Assembly: GCA_030248135.1 (NCBI GenBank)
Contig: JASANC010000209.1
Location: 1-64,000 of the forward strand
Reading direction: 5' to 3'
Length of the DNA: 64,000 bases
Source of the DNA: Theristus sp. LFF4_11
Taxonomy: Eukaryota; Nematoda; Chromadorea; Monhysterida; Xyalidae
In this document: in pieces, positions 38,523 to 49,141 of the stretch
Layout of the letters: each line of letters opens with the position of its first letter
How positions within the stretch are numbered: the first letter of the stretch is position 1
Notes under the pieces: generated by a model
Told to the model about the DNA's origin: nothing
Databases searched by the model: none
The model's input: the letters and a program-made list of their open reading frames with translations, nothing else
Position numbers and translations under genes: made by a program

Positions 38523-38823
38523 TAAGGGGAGTCGGTATTCTGAAAAAGCCGATCTTAAACTCGATTCGCCAACTTTGCGAGATGAAGCTCCTCCAGGTTG
38601 CATTCATGTGGTTGCAAGCGATCTCCAACACTATTTCACAAATAATACAAGCAAAAGGTGAACGTTTTTACCAATATGTTTTCAAAAGCTAATGCAACAA
38701 ACACGAAAGGCCGAAACCGGCCGAAATTAGTCTTTTTTGACACATTTCACTGCCTGTCGCACGGGCATACCGCAAACTGTTGTGTCGGTTGAACGCAATT
38801 GTTCTGTTACCGGTTTGATGCAG

Positions 38824-39742
38824 AATTCATTGCAACTTGCAACACTTTCCCGGCGGGTTACTCAGTTTACCACAGCGGCAACTGTTACGTTCATTATCTA
38901 ACGCCCGTCTCGTTTGCAACTGCGACCATGGCATCTAGCTGTGACAGCTTTCCACTTGGCTTCAAAGGTCATCTTGCGTTCATCGCAGCAGTTCCGATCA
39001 AAACCGCACTCAAAGACGGGCTTTCGGCTGTGGGCGTGAGTACTGTACTATTCATTGGATGGCTGATTAATCATAACTTTACTAAAACCCTTGATTTTGT
39101 TTGCAGTCATCTGTGGTTCATATTGGTCTGCACAAGCAGTACCCAATGACTGCACCGGCGACCGCTGGATGGGAGTTCAGTGAACGATTTGATGGTAGCA
39201 CTTACCGATGGGACGCCAGCAAGGTTATGGCTTACCCTGGCGAGGTAAAAAACACATTCACTGAAAACCGAGCCAGCAAACAGGCAAACACTGATAGGAA
39301 CAAGCTTGTTTTGATTGTTGTTTACAGCAATGTTGTACCGATACCGAATGTGTTTTTGAAAATCATGCAGCCCGTTTGGAAGAATGGCAATCCGGTCGCA
39401 GGAGACGGTTATGCAGTGTTGAGCATCAAAAACGGCCAGGTGACAAGCGACGTCGCCGACACCGCCGTTGACGGGGGATACATATGCCAATATCGTACGA
39501 AATAGATGCTCACGTTCAACAATTCATTCGTTGTGCATGTGCTAAGTGCTTTGGTGTACGTAAAGCACCGTTTTACAGGCAGCCCCACAGTGGAGTATCA
39601 TCGTTACGCGCAGTACCAAGGGACAAGTCACGTGATTGCAACGTTCAATGCAACAAGCAGCAGCTTCTGCAGTGTCGAGTGCCACCGAACGCCACACTGT
39701 TATTCGTACACTTTTGGCCAGGGAGGTCCGTGTGTTTCATGA
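38824..39742 (+). CDS. Secreted C-type lectin domain protein with a PAN/Apple-like exon (5' end not found)
   Basis: Exons 38,824-39,035, 39,107-39,244, 39,371-39,494 and 39,579-39,742. The first three encode a C-type lectin-like fold: CNTFPAGYSVYHSGNCY, FKGHLAFIAA, VVHIGLH, WEFSERFDGSTYRWDASKV, then PVWKNGNPVAGDGYAVLSI and GGYICQY. The classical Ca2+-binding EPN/QPD and WND motifs are not seen, so sugar binding is uncertain. If the donor at 39,495 (GTACGA) is used, the protein continues into YHRYAQYQG...FCSVECHRTPHCYSYTFG, which resembles a PAN/Apple domain; otherwise it stops at 39,505. The signal-peptide exon was not identified. AATAAA is at 39,846. Confidence 0.65.
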
Positions 39743-40437
39743 AGTTTTGGAGATTAACAGAAGTGTTTGTTCCAGTATTGCTGTTACGTGCACTGTAAAA
39801 ATCTGCTGTATTCAGTGATCTGCTTTATTTAACAAACATACTGAGAATAAAAAGAACTGACCAAGAGGCTGAGTAAGTAAGTCATCTGGGGCATGTACCT
39901 TGAACAGCATTTTCCAGTGCATCAGCTGGCGTTTTCGAACGCCGATAAAAATGCTGGTTTTTACACTGTATTTTATGGGCAGCTAATCGTATATTTTGAA
40001 GATCAGAGTTGTTTCATCGGATATATCGTAAAACTTTATTTAAGAATGTCGTCTTCACCATAACATCTGGGACCCAATTGACAACAGTGCAATTGAAGCA
40101 AGCTCCAATCCGATGTACAATCTATATCAAATCAAGTGATCAAATTTGGATGTCGGTGGACGAAAGGAATATGTTACAGCATGTTCAGTGATGAGAGACT
40201 AAAAAACGAAATACCACAGGAAGTGATTATAAACTCGAAAATTACCATTCCATTTCAACAGCTATATGTTGTACAGTGGTGACAATTGTTTCTTGCCAAA
40301 AATAATCCTTCAATAGCTTGAATTTCTTAATTAGTTCAACATGTATAGTAGTTTCTATTTGAAAAGCAGAGACGCCGCTACTAACATACGACATTCAAAC
40401 GCGCACTCTCTGAGCCTGTGCTTGCTTAGTCGCCCAT

Positions 40438-41195
40438 TCAAGGACAGGGCGCCGTGCATGCAGCCGTGACGAGCGACCAGTTCGGCGCAGTGACACAGAA
40501 GAACGAGGCTGTGCCAGCCGCAGTGCCACCGCCGCATTGGCACGTCTGTGTCGCCTGGGTGCCGATCGGTGCCGTGCCGGTCGTTTGGCCGTCCGTGAAC
40601 TGCACGGGCGCCGTCAGTGCACCGCGGTCGCAGCCCACGATCGGACACAGATTCGCTACAAACACGAGTGAAACAAGAAACGTCTGCTGCTGCAGGCAAA
40701 CGAAAAGCAAGCACACGAGCATACCGTCACAGACGCCGATCGCAGACCAACTGCCGTCTGCCTGGCAGGTCGCGTCTCCATTGGACGCCGTGCAGTCGCA
40801 CACCCACGTGGCCGTGCCACCGACTGCAACCAACAATGTTACGCTCAACATTTTGCAAACAGAGATAAATGTATGTTACAAAGTGTCAATGTGCACCCCG
40901 TTGTAACCCTGCAATGTTACACAGGGACACACGCACACACACGATATGACAGTAGCGAGCGTGTCATCGTGTCACACAGAGTACACGGTGTCAAGGCTAG
41001 GACTTCTTAGTGACATGCCGGGAATGGTGCCATCAGCGTTCTGCTGACTGAACGTGGTCGTTCCAGCAGTTTGCTCGGTTGACAGACAGTAGCAATAGTT
41101 GGCGAGCTCCGTGAACGTTGTGGCAGACCACGGCCCACCGGTGATGTCGCCAAAGTTCGACGATCCACTCAAATCCGGCAAAATTATAGGAAATG
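40438..41195 (-). CDS. Cysteine-rich secreted protein, sushi-like segment (5' end not found)
   Basis: Proposed exons, in transcript order: 41,195 to about 40,996, 40,823-40,722 and 40,655-40,438 (stop). The text includes SGSSNFGDITGGPWSATTFT, ANYCYCLSTEQTAG, WVCDCTASNGDATCQADGSW, CPIVGCDRGALTAPVQF and TQTCQCGGGTAAG, ending TAACTAPCP. Short Cys-Gly-Thr-Trp blocks resemble sushi/CCP-like modules, but the spacing is not canonical. Joining exons 1 and 2 needs the donor GTCCTA; alternatively the first exon ends at the stop at 40,972. The AT-rich acceptors and consistent phases support coding; function is unknown. Confidence 0.45.
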
Positions 41196-41230
41196 CTGCA
41201 ATAAAATATTAATAGATGAAGCGGAAATTA

Positions 41231-42478
41231 TAAAACCAAACGAATGAAACAACAGAACGATATGACAGAAGTGGCTGCAACAAAAAAGCGCCTACGAATC
41301 GGCACGGGCCCTCGGCCACTGCCAACAGATGCTGCCGGACTGCCACTGGCGCTGCTGCCGCTGGTGGCGCCGTCTGCAATGGCCGCTGCAGCCGCTTTCT
41401 TTTTGCACGTCTCACTGAACAGAAAAGCAGCAAGTAAGAACAAAATATAAAACAGCCAAAATCGATAAATGATTTGCATGTCCACGCAAACATGACGAAA
41501 GTGGAGAAGGAACTGGGCACGTCATAACTTTGATCTTCCGATATTAGTTGCGACGCGCGTGCAATACCGGAGGCAAACAAAACAATGTTGCAGCACATAC
41601 GTTCGTGTATCACATTTTATTGCCATGGATGCGCACTGCACAGCACGCAACTGTTTGCCACAACCAACAATTTGAGTTTCAAGTCACATTTTCATTTTAC
41701 AGTCGTCAATGAGTTTCTGTCGATTGTCGGTTGCATGTCTGAAGAGCGAGGCCGCCTGGAAGCGATCCCCACCGAACGCATCAATCATTTCAGCGACATC
41801 GTCGCAGTCGTAGCACTGAGCGCTGCAGTTGCCTGCGACGCTACGCACGCGGCACACGTTGAATCGAAACACCAACTCACTGTGATGTGTAACAAAATCG
41901 TTCAAAAACGTTTTGTGCAAAATATCTTTCATTGTGCATCCAGTGTACTTTCAAATTATGAACTCATTTAGCCTGCACCACAACCTTTTTTAGCAATTGA
42001 GACGTGAGCAACTGTTGGTTTAATATCAGTTTGTGGTCACACTGCAATGGCGCAATGGGATAATGCCAACGCAACGCGCACTCACTCGCGCACACGCCAG
42101 CTGAGCACGTCCCTGATGACTTCGCCGTCAATCACTTCGTTGTGCTCCTTTACGGCGTGTTGCCGAAAGATTTCCCTGCCAAACTCGGGCGCGTCCAGCT
42201 GCAAACTCGTGTGATCGTCCGTGAAGTTTGCGGACATGCGGCATTGCACCGGCCGCAGACTGCGCGTTTTGCAGCAGAGCACTTGAAACCTGCAAAGGGC
42301 CACTGCGATTGCAGCTCTGCATCGTGCTCACTGGCGACGGTGGTCGTGCGAGCATAACAATCAGATGCACCTACTCTCTTTGCTTGTGCCGTTCACTCCA
42401 CCCACTGCGCCACCCCGCCACGTACCACATGCTCGTCTCGTTGCATCGTGACGTACAGTTCGACCGCCAGAAACAGTA
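41231..42478 (-). CDS. Probable membrane or secreted protein with a furin-like site, possibly ZP-type (partial model)
   Basis: Candidate exons from 42,478 (LFLAVELYVTMQRDEHVV), 42,289 to about 42,085 (CKTRSLRPVQCRMSANFTDD...DAPEFGREIF), 41,879-41,701 (ELVFRFNVCRVRSVAGNC, SAQCYDCDDVAEMIDAFGG) and from 41,415 (RRAKRKRLQRP). The third exon's cysteine pattern followed by a multibasic RAKRKR recalls the end of a ZP domain and its furin site, but I could not align it with confidence. The 3' end is unresolved: two frames remain open, one ending in a hydrophobic segment. Confidence 0.35.
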
Positions 42479-42489
42479 CTGCAAAATTG

Positions 42490-43576
42490 AAAATCAATAA
42501 AAGAGAAAACGTTGAAGATAGGGGTTGTTTACTAACTGGAAGTTGATGGAATGCGCACATCAATTATGGCATTAAAAACTTCATAAACACATCATGACAT
42601 CACAGCACACTACGACTACCCATGTAGTAGGTGCTGTGAATATTGCTGGGTTTTCTAAAAAAACAAAGTTTTACAAACGTGCATGCAATTACGTGTACAC
42701 ATCAACGAGGAACAGAAGGAGAAGGCAATATTGGTAAACATAACGCGTGGAACACTTGCGTAACATTTACTGTTCGGTTTGTAAAAAACAATTGTGTATG
42801 TATTAGTACCTATATATCCAACAAAGAACAAGACCTTCTCAATGATTTCGACTTGACACTTCTGTTGGTCAAGATACGAGCGGAATAATCGTTGCTGGAA
42901 ATAATGTACGAAATTTTTCTGCTGTTAACATTGGTGACAGCTCAGGTGAAAACTTACTAATTCTTGTTGTATGATTTGATCTGTAGCTTTTTCGGTCCGA
43001 AAAGATTAAAAACAAACGTTACCATTTTAGAGCTATGCCGCCGCCTTGGAAAAAGAGTACTCGGATGAAGAATGTTCTCGAAAAGTTCTTCAATGTCTGT
43101 ACAACAAAATAACATTTCAAAAATGCGCCCTGTCAACAAGGTGAGTTGTAAAGCGGCATTCATGAAGCCGTATTTAGTGACGTGTAGCTATGTTTTAACA
43201 CAACTATATGTCACTAAATACTTCTTCATGAATGCCACTTAAGATATATGTTCGAGAGTTCTGACCTGGTTACATCTTTTATTTTGGTTCCACGGCTCAT
43301 GTGCTCATAGATACATACATATTGTACATAGGTAAGCAAGGGCAAGCAGTTGCATGCACGACGCAGGAATTCTAAATTAAAGCGATCCAAGTCCCCTAAG
43401 TAGGGCCGGGTGTTGCTTTAAAATGCCACATAAGGATTGAAACTAGCTTCCTTTCTATGTACGTCTGCAAACGCATTCAGTCACAGAACCTAAAAAATTG
43501 ATGATACTTAGGTTTAGTATTCATTGTCAGAGAATGATCTGATTTTAGAATATCAAGCAGCTGCTTACGGATCACC
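42490..43576. other. Intergenic region with a hairpin and a dispersed repeat copy
   Basis: 43,153-43,245 is an imperfect hairpin: GGCATTCATGAAG...ATTTAGTGAC pairs with GTCACTAAAT...CTTCATGAATGCC around a loop of about 30 nt, the size of a short MITE. 43,267-43,502 is the second copy of the repeat at 33,703-33,919. No gene is recognised. Confidence 0.55.
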
Positions 43577-44313
43577 ATGGAGAATGTGAAACGATGCGAG
43601 GACAGTGCAACGGAACAAATCGAGCCACACATTAAAATCGGTACGTGAGAGTAAACAAATAACCACGAATACGGTATATACGATTTTTTGGTAAAGTACA
43701 CTGTACATCACAAACGTATTTGCAATACCTTGTAAGCAACTTAGATGTAGACTTAATTTGCCTTAACGCGCTTGCTTTGAAATAAACAGCACCAAGGGTG
43801 TAATAACAAAATTAACAGCAGTAGTTTATTCGACTGACCACATTTGGAAAAGCACTGATTTTTTAAAAGTAGAATTTTCATGTGCGCCCCGATGCAAACC
43901 AAATCATGGTTTACCTCCAGATTGTGAGCGTCTTTTGGCCACAAAAAGACAAATCGACTATCATGCGTCGATCAGTGAAGTCAGTCACACCCGCATCAAG
44001 CGCCAGGGCCGCAGCGACAAAAGTGACAAAAGCTACAGCTATAGTGCCGAAAGCGAGGACGCAAGCACTGAAGGCCGTCAAGACAGCAATGGCAACGGTC
44101 GCAAGAACAAGAACAAGAACAAATCAAATCGAGGAAACGGCAGAGGTCGCAGTAAAGGGCGCAGTAAAGGGCGCAACAAAGGGCGCGGCACAAGCGAACA
44201 AAACCAAGACAGCAACGAACCGGGTGAATACAATGGCGAAGACGACAGTTGGCAAACAGAAAACGAACGTGGCAATGGCAACGCACGCGGCAGAGGCAAC
44301 AGCAGGGACAGAG

Positions 44314-44344
<31 letters not shown>

Positions 44345-45767
44345 TAGGAGCAGGGGCAACAGTGAAACAGAATGGAACAATGGAGAAGACGGCGACGATC
44401 ATGATGTTGAAAGCACAAATCGTGGAAGAGGCAGAGGCAGAGGCAATGGACAAGGCAGCGAAGAAGATGCCAATGCAAGTGCAGCCAGAGGCAGGGGGCG
44501 CGGCAGAGGCAGAGCACGTGGCAGGAACAAAGAGGAAAATGGTGAAGGCGATGGCGACAGTGGAGCCCCGGGACGTGGTAGGGGCAGAGGACGTGGTCAA
44601 CGTGGAAATGAAAACCAACGCAACCGAAACCGTGGAAACGGAAACCGGGGTAACAGAGGCGGTGAAAACGGCAGAGGTCGTGGGAATGGCAGAGGACGGG
44701 GAAACAGAAACCGAGGAAACAGCAGTGGCGGAAATGGAAATGAAAGAAACGGAGGTGGTGGGAACGGAAACCGAGGCAACAGCGGTGGGAACGGAAACCA
44801 AGGCAACCGCGGCTGGAACGGAAATCAAGGCAACAGCGGTGAGAACGGAAACCAAGGCAACCGCGGCTGGAACGGAAATCAAGGCAATAGCGGTGGGAAC
44901 GGAAACCAAGGCAACAGCGGTGGGAACGGCAGAGGCCGTGGCCGTGGAAACGGAAACCAAGGCAACAGCGGTGGGAACGGAAACCAAGGCAACCGCGGTT
45001 GGAACGGAAATCAAGGCAACAGCGGTGGGAACGGCAGAGGCCGTGGCCGTGGGAACGGAAACCAAGACAACAGCGGTGGGAACGGAAACCAAGGCAACAG
45101 CGGTGGGAACGGAAACCAAGGCAACAGCGGTGGGAACGGAAACCAAGGCAACCGCGGCTGGAACGGAAACCAAGGCAACAGCGGTGGGAACGGAAACCAA
45201 GGCAACAGCGGTGGGAACGGAAACCAAGGCAACAGCGGTGGGAACGGAAACCAAGGCAACCGCGGCTGGAACGGAAATCAAGGCAACAGCGGTGGGAACG
45301 GAAACCAAGGCAACAGCGGTGGGAACGGAAACCAAGGCAACCGCGGCTGGAACGGAAATCAAGGCAACAGCGGTGGGAACGGAAACCAAGGCAACAGCGG
45401 TGGGAACGGAAACCAAGGCAACCGTGGCTGGAACGGAAATCAAGGCAACAGCGGTGGGAACGGAAACCAAGGCAACAGCGGTGGGAACGGAAACCAAGGC
45501 AACGACGGCTGGAACGGAAATCAAGGCAACAGCGGTGGGAACGGAAACCAAGGCAACAGCGGTGGGAACAGAAACCAAGGCAACCGCGGCTGGAACGGAA
45601 ATCAAGGCAACAGCGGTGGGAACGGCAACCAAGGCAACAGCGGTGGGAACGGAAACCAAGGCAACAGCGGTGGGAACGGAAACCAAGGCAACAGCGGTGG
45701 GAACGGAAACCAAGGCAACAGCGGTGGGAACGGAAACCAAGGCAACAGAGGTCGCAGTGGAAAATAA
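43577..45767 (+). CDS. Low-complexity repeat protein 1: RG-rich then GGNGNQGNS repeats
   Basis: Main exon 43,921-45,767. A first exon 43,577-43,640 (MENVKRCEDSATEQ...) has a good ATG context and the right phase (G|AT), giving 636 residues, but is tentative. The main exon opens DCERLLATKRQIDYH, contains two dibasic sites (TKR, RIKR), then a Ser/Glu/Asp/Lys segment, RG/RGRG-rich acidic-basic stretches, and over 30 repeats of a 9-residue unit GGNGNQGNS, ending NRGRSGK. No hydrophobic region and essentially no cysteine after the opening. The composition resembles structural, glue-like or phase-separating proteins; secretion is uncertain because no signal peptide was found. AATAAA is at 45,879. 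The downstream gene is a paralogue. Confidence 0.65.
44750..45745 (+). repeat. 27-bp coding tandem array with 81-bp higher-order units
   Basis: The unit GGTGGGAACGGAAACCAAGG plus CAACAGC (27 bp) repeats for about 1 kb. A Trp variant (GWNGNQGNS) recurs every third unit over much of 45,130-45,600, making an 81-bp higher-order period. Silent A/G and C/T differences mark blocks of units, as expected from unequal exchange. The other five frames stay open only because the unit length is a multiple of three. Confidence 0.85.
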
Positions 45768-45779
45768 TAGAAACTAAAA

Positions 45780-46375
45780 TCATTGTCATCATGTTTCAAA
45801 ATGTGTGATTGAATCGTGGTTTGTTCATTCAAATACAGTGCTCAATTTGTCGTTCAAATCTCCAAAGTTGAAGTTTCAATAAAACCTGAACATCTAACAA
45901 AATTTCCAGTGTTGTTTCCACCATTTCGGAGTGCTTGCCATGACAAAAAATGTCAGAATAGAAGCGCAAATATACACATCTAGGTAACGTGAGCTACATC
46001 TAATACGATAAAAACGTCCACCACCAGACCCGTGCAAACCCATGGGTACCTTGGTGGCGGGTCCGCAAGCACCGTCACTGCCCGCGAAAGAAGATTCTCG
46101 GGCTGAACACACCAAGCCGTGGGCTAACAAACAAAACACCAGCTATCACAATTATGCAGGCTTAAAAATGTAACATCGGCCCTTTCTAGCTGGTCCAGCA
46201 CCGGCTTGCGGACCCCGCACGGGCCCCCGCCAACTGAAATGTGGTCTTGCGAGCCCAAAAACGTTCCACCGAGTGGCACATGCTTGCGGGCTGCGACAGC
46301 GGTTCGCTTTTGCGGGCCCAGTACCGAGGCACCCTACAGGTTCGCACGGGCCTGATCACCACATATGAGTTTCAG
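45780..46375. other. Spacer between the paralogues, with a GC-rich inverted repeat
   Basis: 46,050-46,350 is GC-rich and iterates motifs like TTGCGGGCCC; GGCGGGTCCGCAAGC (about 46,055) faces GCTTGCGGACCCCGC (about 46,205). This looks like a small foldback. I could not identify the first exon of the downstream gene here. Confidence 0.5.
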
Positions 46376-46941
46376 ATTGCGAACGCCTGACGTTTGTGAG
46401 CAAACGGATGATGACGAGTAAACGCGACATCCACAGCGGGCGTCGAGTGAAAAGAAGTGACAGCAGCAGCTCAGAGGAAAGCAGTGTCAGTGAAGAAAGC
46501 AGTGTCAGTGAAGAAAGCTCCGATTCTGGTGATAAAAAGAGCAAGAAAGAAAAGTCAGATAAAGCAAAAGATAAGTCGAAACCGAAAAACAAAGAACGTT
46601 CCAAGAAAAATCAAGATAAAGGACGCAGCCGCGATCAAAACAAGAAGACAAAAACAAAAGACAACAACGGCAGAAGAAACAACAGGAACAACAATGGAAG
46701 AAATCGCAACGGCCAAAACAGAGGAAATAACCGAGGCAGAAATGGGCAAAATCGTAGGAATGGAAACAACCGCGGCAGAAATGGGCAAAATCGTAGAAAT
46801 GGAAACAACCGCGGGAGAAATGGGCAAAATCGTAGAAATGGAAACAACCGCGGCAGAAATGGGCAAAATCGTAGAAATGGTAATAATCGTGGCAATCAGC
46901 GGAACGGAAGACAAGGAAACAATCGGGGGAGAAGCGGATGA
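46376..46941 (+). CDS. Low-complexity repeat protein 2: Ser-Glu, Lys-rich, then NGQNRRNGNNRGR repeats
   Basis: The exon follows TTTCAG in phase 1 and opens DCERLTFVSKRMM, directly comparable with DCERLLATKRQI in the upstream gene. Dibasic sites (SKR, RRVKR) precede SSEESSVSEESSVSEESS, a highly acidic and probably phosphorylatable block, then a Lys-rich block, then four copies of a 13-residue unit NGQNRRNGNNRGR. The end, GNNRGRSG, matches the upstream protein's GNRGRSGK. The 5' exon is missing from the model. A 170-bp MITE lies in the presumed 3' UTR; AATAAA is at 47,172. Confidence 0.65.
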
Positions 46942-46977
46942 AGTTCATGATGTGTCCGTACATATAGCATTGAACTA

Positions 46978-47147
46978 CAGTCTAACTCAGTAACATATCC
47001 AGCTAGCTGATTGGTTGGTGATGCACGTGATGCATGGATTCTGTGCTATGCAGGAATTGCTGTAGAGAGGCGGAGTTTGGTTTGCGCAGAATGCATGCAT
47101 CACGATCACCAACCAATAAAAGTTGGATATGTTATTGAGTTAGACTG
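46978..47147. mobile_element. 170-bp MITE (hairpin) in the 3' UTR of repeat gene 2
   Basis: Between TA dinucleotides, CAGTCTAACTCAGTAACATA faces its complement, and the complementarity continues through GATTGGTTGGTGAT / ATCACCAACCAAT. It starts 37 bp after the stop codon and precedes AATAAA, so it would be transcribed as a hairpin. The TA target suggests a Tc1/mariner-type miniature element. Confidence 0.75.
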
Positions 47148-47247
47148 TAAACATATTCATGAACATTGATAAATAAAAACAATGAAGCTTTTTTGAATCA
47201 ATAAATCATAAGCGTACTAGACATTTTACAACTATATTTCCCGACTG

Positions 47248-47497
47248 TTAATGGCTTTGTGTGCAGATCCAAGGGACATAAAAAGCTACTGGTACAGCGC
47301 TTACACAATAATTCATGGTCAGTTCGTAACACTTCGTGTCGAACGCGTAGTCTTTGAACGTTCTGATGGCCTCTGCTTGCCGCCTGTGCACCGAGCTCAT
47401 GATCGGTCCAATGTTCTGACGGCGATAACGCCGGCGGTTACGGCCAGCCCTCAGACGATACAGTTCTTGACGACGACGCCACAATGAGGCTGCCTGT
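47248..47497 (-). CDS. Unknown Arg-rich terminal exon
   Basis: A frame open to a stop at 47,248, after a plausible acceptor (GTGCACAG), reads LWRRRQELYRLRAGRNRRRY, then MSSVHRRQAEAIRTFKDYAF and TKCYELTMNYCVSAVPVAF. Composition is protein-like and unlike repeat DNA. No upstream exon or family was recognised. It may be a 3' exon of a minus-strand gene interrupted by the mariner-type element just upstream. Confidence 0.3.
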
Positions 47498-47773
47498 GCA
47501 CCTAAATGATGAACACTACAATTGGGTACATCGAAGTCATTGTCACATGTCAACTCAAAAAACTGATCTCACTCATGAGAAAGTCAGAGGTCGACGTTGA
47601 AAGAAACAGCCACTAGGGTCGAAAACTAGTCTTCGAAAACCTGCGGCTTGTAGGACTGAAACTAGAATCAGCCAAACGGGACCTGCCCTGCCATGTCAGA
47701 ACACATCAGATAACCTCCCCAGTTCATGTTGTTGGTTTTTCAGAAAGCCCAGCGCTAAGCTTGTTCTGATGTA

Positions 47774-48687
47774 CAGGGTGGGCCAAAAAAAGGTTCCATT
47801 TTCAAACTGCTGTCACTGGCTGGTGTTTCAATAATATGAACTGAAATTTTCAGCACTGATAAAACATGTGATGCTATTTTACTGACAAAATTTTTTTCCC
47901 GATATATAATTTCTGGCGCTCACTGTGGCAGATTTTCTAAAAAAGCTCGAAAAATCAACAAATTGACTGAAATGAGTGCAAGAAAAAATTAGTATCAAGA
48001 AGCGTGATCCAATTTTGAAACTGTTGCGAAAGTGACAAATGGGTCTTTTTGAATACCCGGGTATTGATAGTTCAAATCATGCGCTCAGAGTGGAAAGGTC
48101 TCACACTTGAATTGCATTTGAGCAGCTCGAGCGAAATTCTGATGTTTCACAACGGACTCGAGTCACCAGCCATGCGACTGCGACAGAAAGAACAGTTGAC
48201 TTTTTGTTTTCTGTGTTACTCTGTCTGTTAATTTGATTTGTTTATTTTGAAAAGTTTTTCTGCGGTTTGAATAAAAACAGTGTTTCAGTTTCAGTTTTCT
48301 GCAGTTTCGTCATGGTTAAGTGGACAGCAGAACAACGGGTCTGGTGTGCTATCTGGTGGGAGCAATCTGAAAGTTTTTCTGCAGTGACTCGCCAGTTTCG
48401 CGTAAAATTCAATCCAGCCGCTGCGGACGAGAACCTTGATAATGATTTGGATGTCTATGAGCAATGATTCGTTGTGAAATTCCTGGTTAAAAATCCGTTT
48501 TTTTGAAAATTTGGGAATTTTTAAACATTGTGCTGCAAAACTGAATCTACTTGACCAAATTGGATAAAAATTTTGTCAAAAAAATGGCATCACATATTTT
48601 ATCAATGCTGAAAATTTCAGCTCATAATATTGAAACACCAGCCAGTGACAGCAGTTTGAAAATGGAACCTTTTTTTGGCCCACCCTG
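47774..48687 (+). mobile_element. Deleted Tc1/mariner-superfamily element (914 bp)
   Basis: TA-flanked, with long terminal inverted repeats starting CAGGGTGGGCCAAAAAAAGG and continuing past CAGTGACAGCAG. It contains a short frame, 48,312-48,467, that begins like the N-terminal helix-turn-helix (DUF4817-type) of mariner-like transposases and ends with a DxNLDxDLDVYE tail, so the catalytic middle is missing. It is a non-autonomous derivative. A relic end of the same family lies at 28,826-28,915. Confidence 0.75.
48312..48467 (+). pseudogene. Transposase remnant: N-terminal HTH fused to C-terminal tail
   Basis: 51 codons: MVKWTAEQRVWCAIWWEQSE, then FSAVTRQFRVKF, the pattern of the DUF4817 helix-turn-helix at the front of mariner-like transposases, joined to ADENLDNDLDVYEQ. 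A matching tail (DKNLDDDLDVYE) is read on the minus strand at about 49,985-50,025 in the neighbouring element, identifying it as the family's C terminus. The DDE domain is deleted. Confidence 0.6.
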
Positions 48688-48704
48688 TACATCGTATTGA
48701 TGTA

Positions 48705-48886
48705 CAGGTTGTATTATCGTTTCAAGAAGATCCGAGGCACAAAAGTTTCACGCCCAAGGAAAAACCGGACAACCGAATCAAACCCGTAAAGCGAAGGGTC
48801 TACCGTAACCTAATTTCGAATTCCGTGAAACGTTTTCCTATCCCCGTGTGCAAACGAATTGAGTCTCGGATTCAAAATAAAAAATA
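48705..48886 (+). CDS. Unknown basic C-terminal exon
   Basis: A frame to the stop at 48,886 reads SFQEDPRHKSFTPKEKPDNR, then IKPVKRRVYRNLISNSVKRF and PIPVCKRIESRIQNKK, strongly basic. AATAAA-like sequence follows at once. The mariner-type element ends 17 bp upstream, so any 5' exons would lie beyond it. No family recognised. Confidence 0.3.
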
Positions 48887-49000
48887 ATAATTGTAGAGTT
48901 GTGGACATGAGACAAAAATAAACACTTTCAACATATATAAAAATCCAGAAGATTTTCAACTAGCTATATAAATCCAAGCAAAAAAAAATAAAGAAATTAC

Positions 49001-49141
49001 CTTTATTGTTGTGTACGCCAAAACGAATGCTGGGTGTGGCAGTTGGTCTGCGACTCCACGCTCTCAATGGATTATGAGTTGTCCGTGTGAATTGTCTGTG
49101 ATTGACACCCGTTTGTTGGGTATGACGGATAGTATCTTCAC
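49001..49141 (-). CDS. Unknown isolated exon
   Basis: Acceptor TTTTTATCAG and donor GTAATT bound a frame reading EDTIRHTQQTGVNHRQFTRT, THNPLRAWSRRPTATPSIRF, GVHNNK. Composition looks coding. I could not join it in phase to the minus-strand exon at 52,282, so an exon is missing or they belong to different genes. Confidence 0.3.

Noticed and set aside
44750..45745. CRISPR-like regular repeat array
   Set aside because: The repeats are contiguous without unique spacers and encode protein in a eukaryotic gene.
43996..45792. Long open frames on the minus strand (598 and 538 codons) and in a second plus frame across the repeat array
   Set aside because: They are produced by a 27-bp repeat whose length is a multiple of three. 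Only the GGNGNQGNS frame has the conserved DCERL start, RGRSGK end and splice context.
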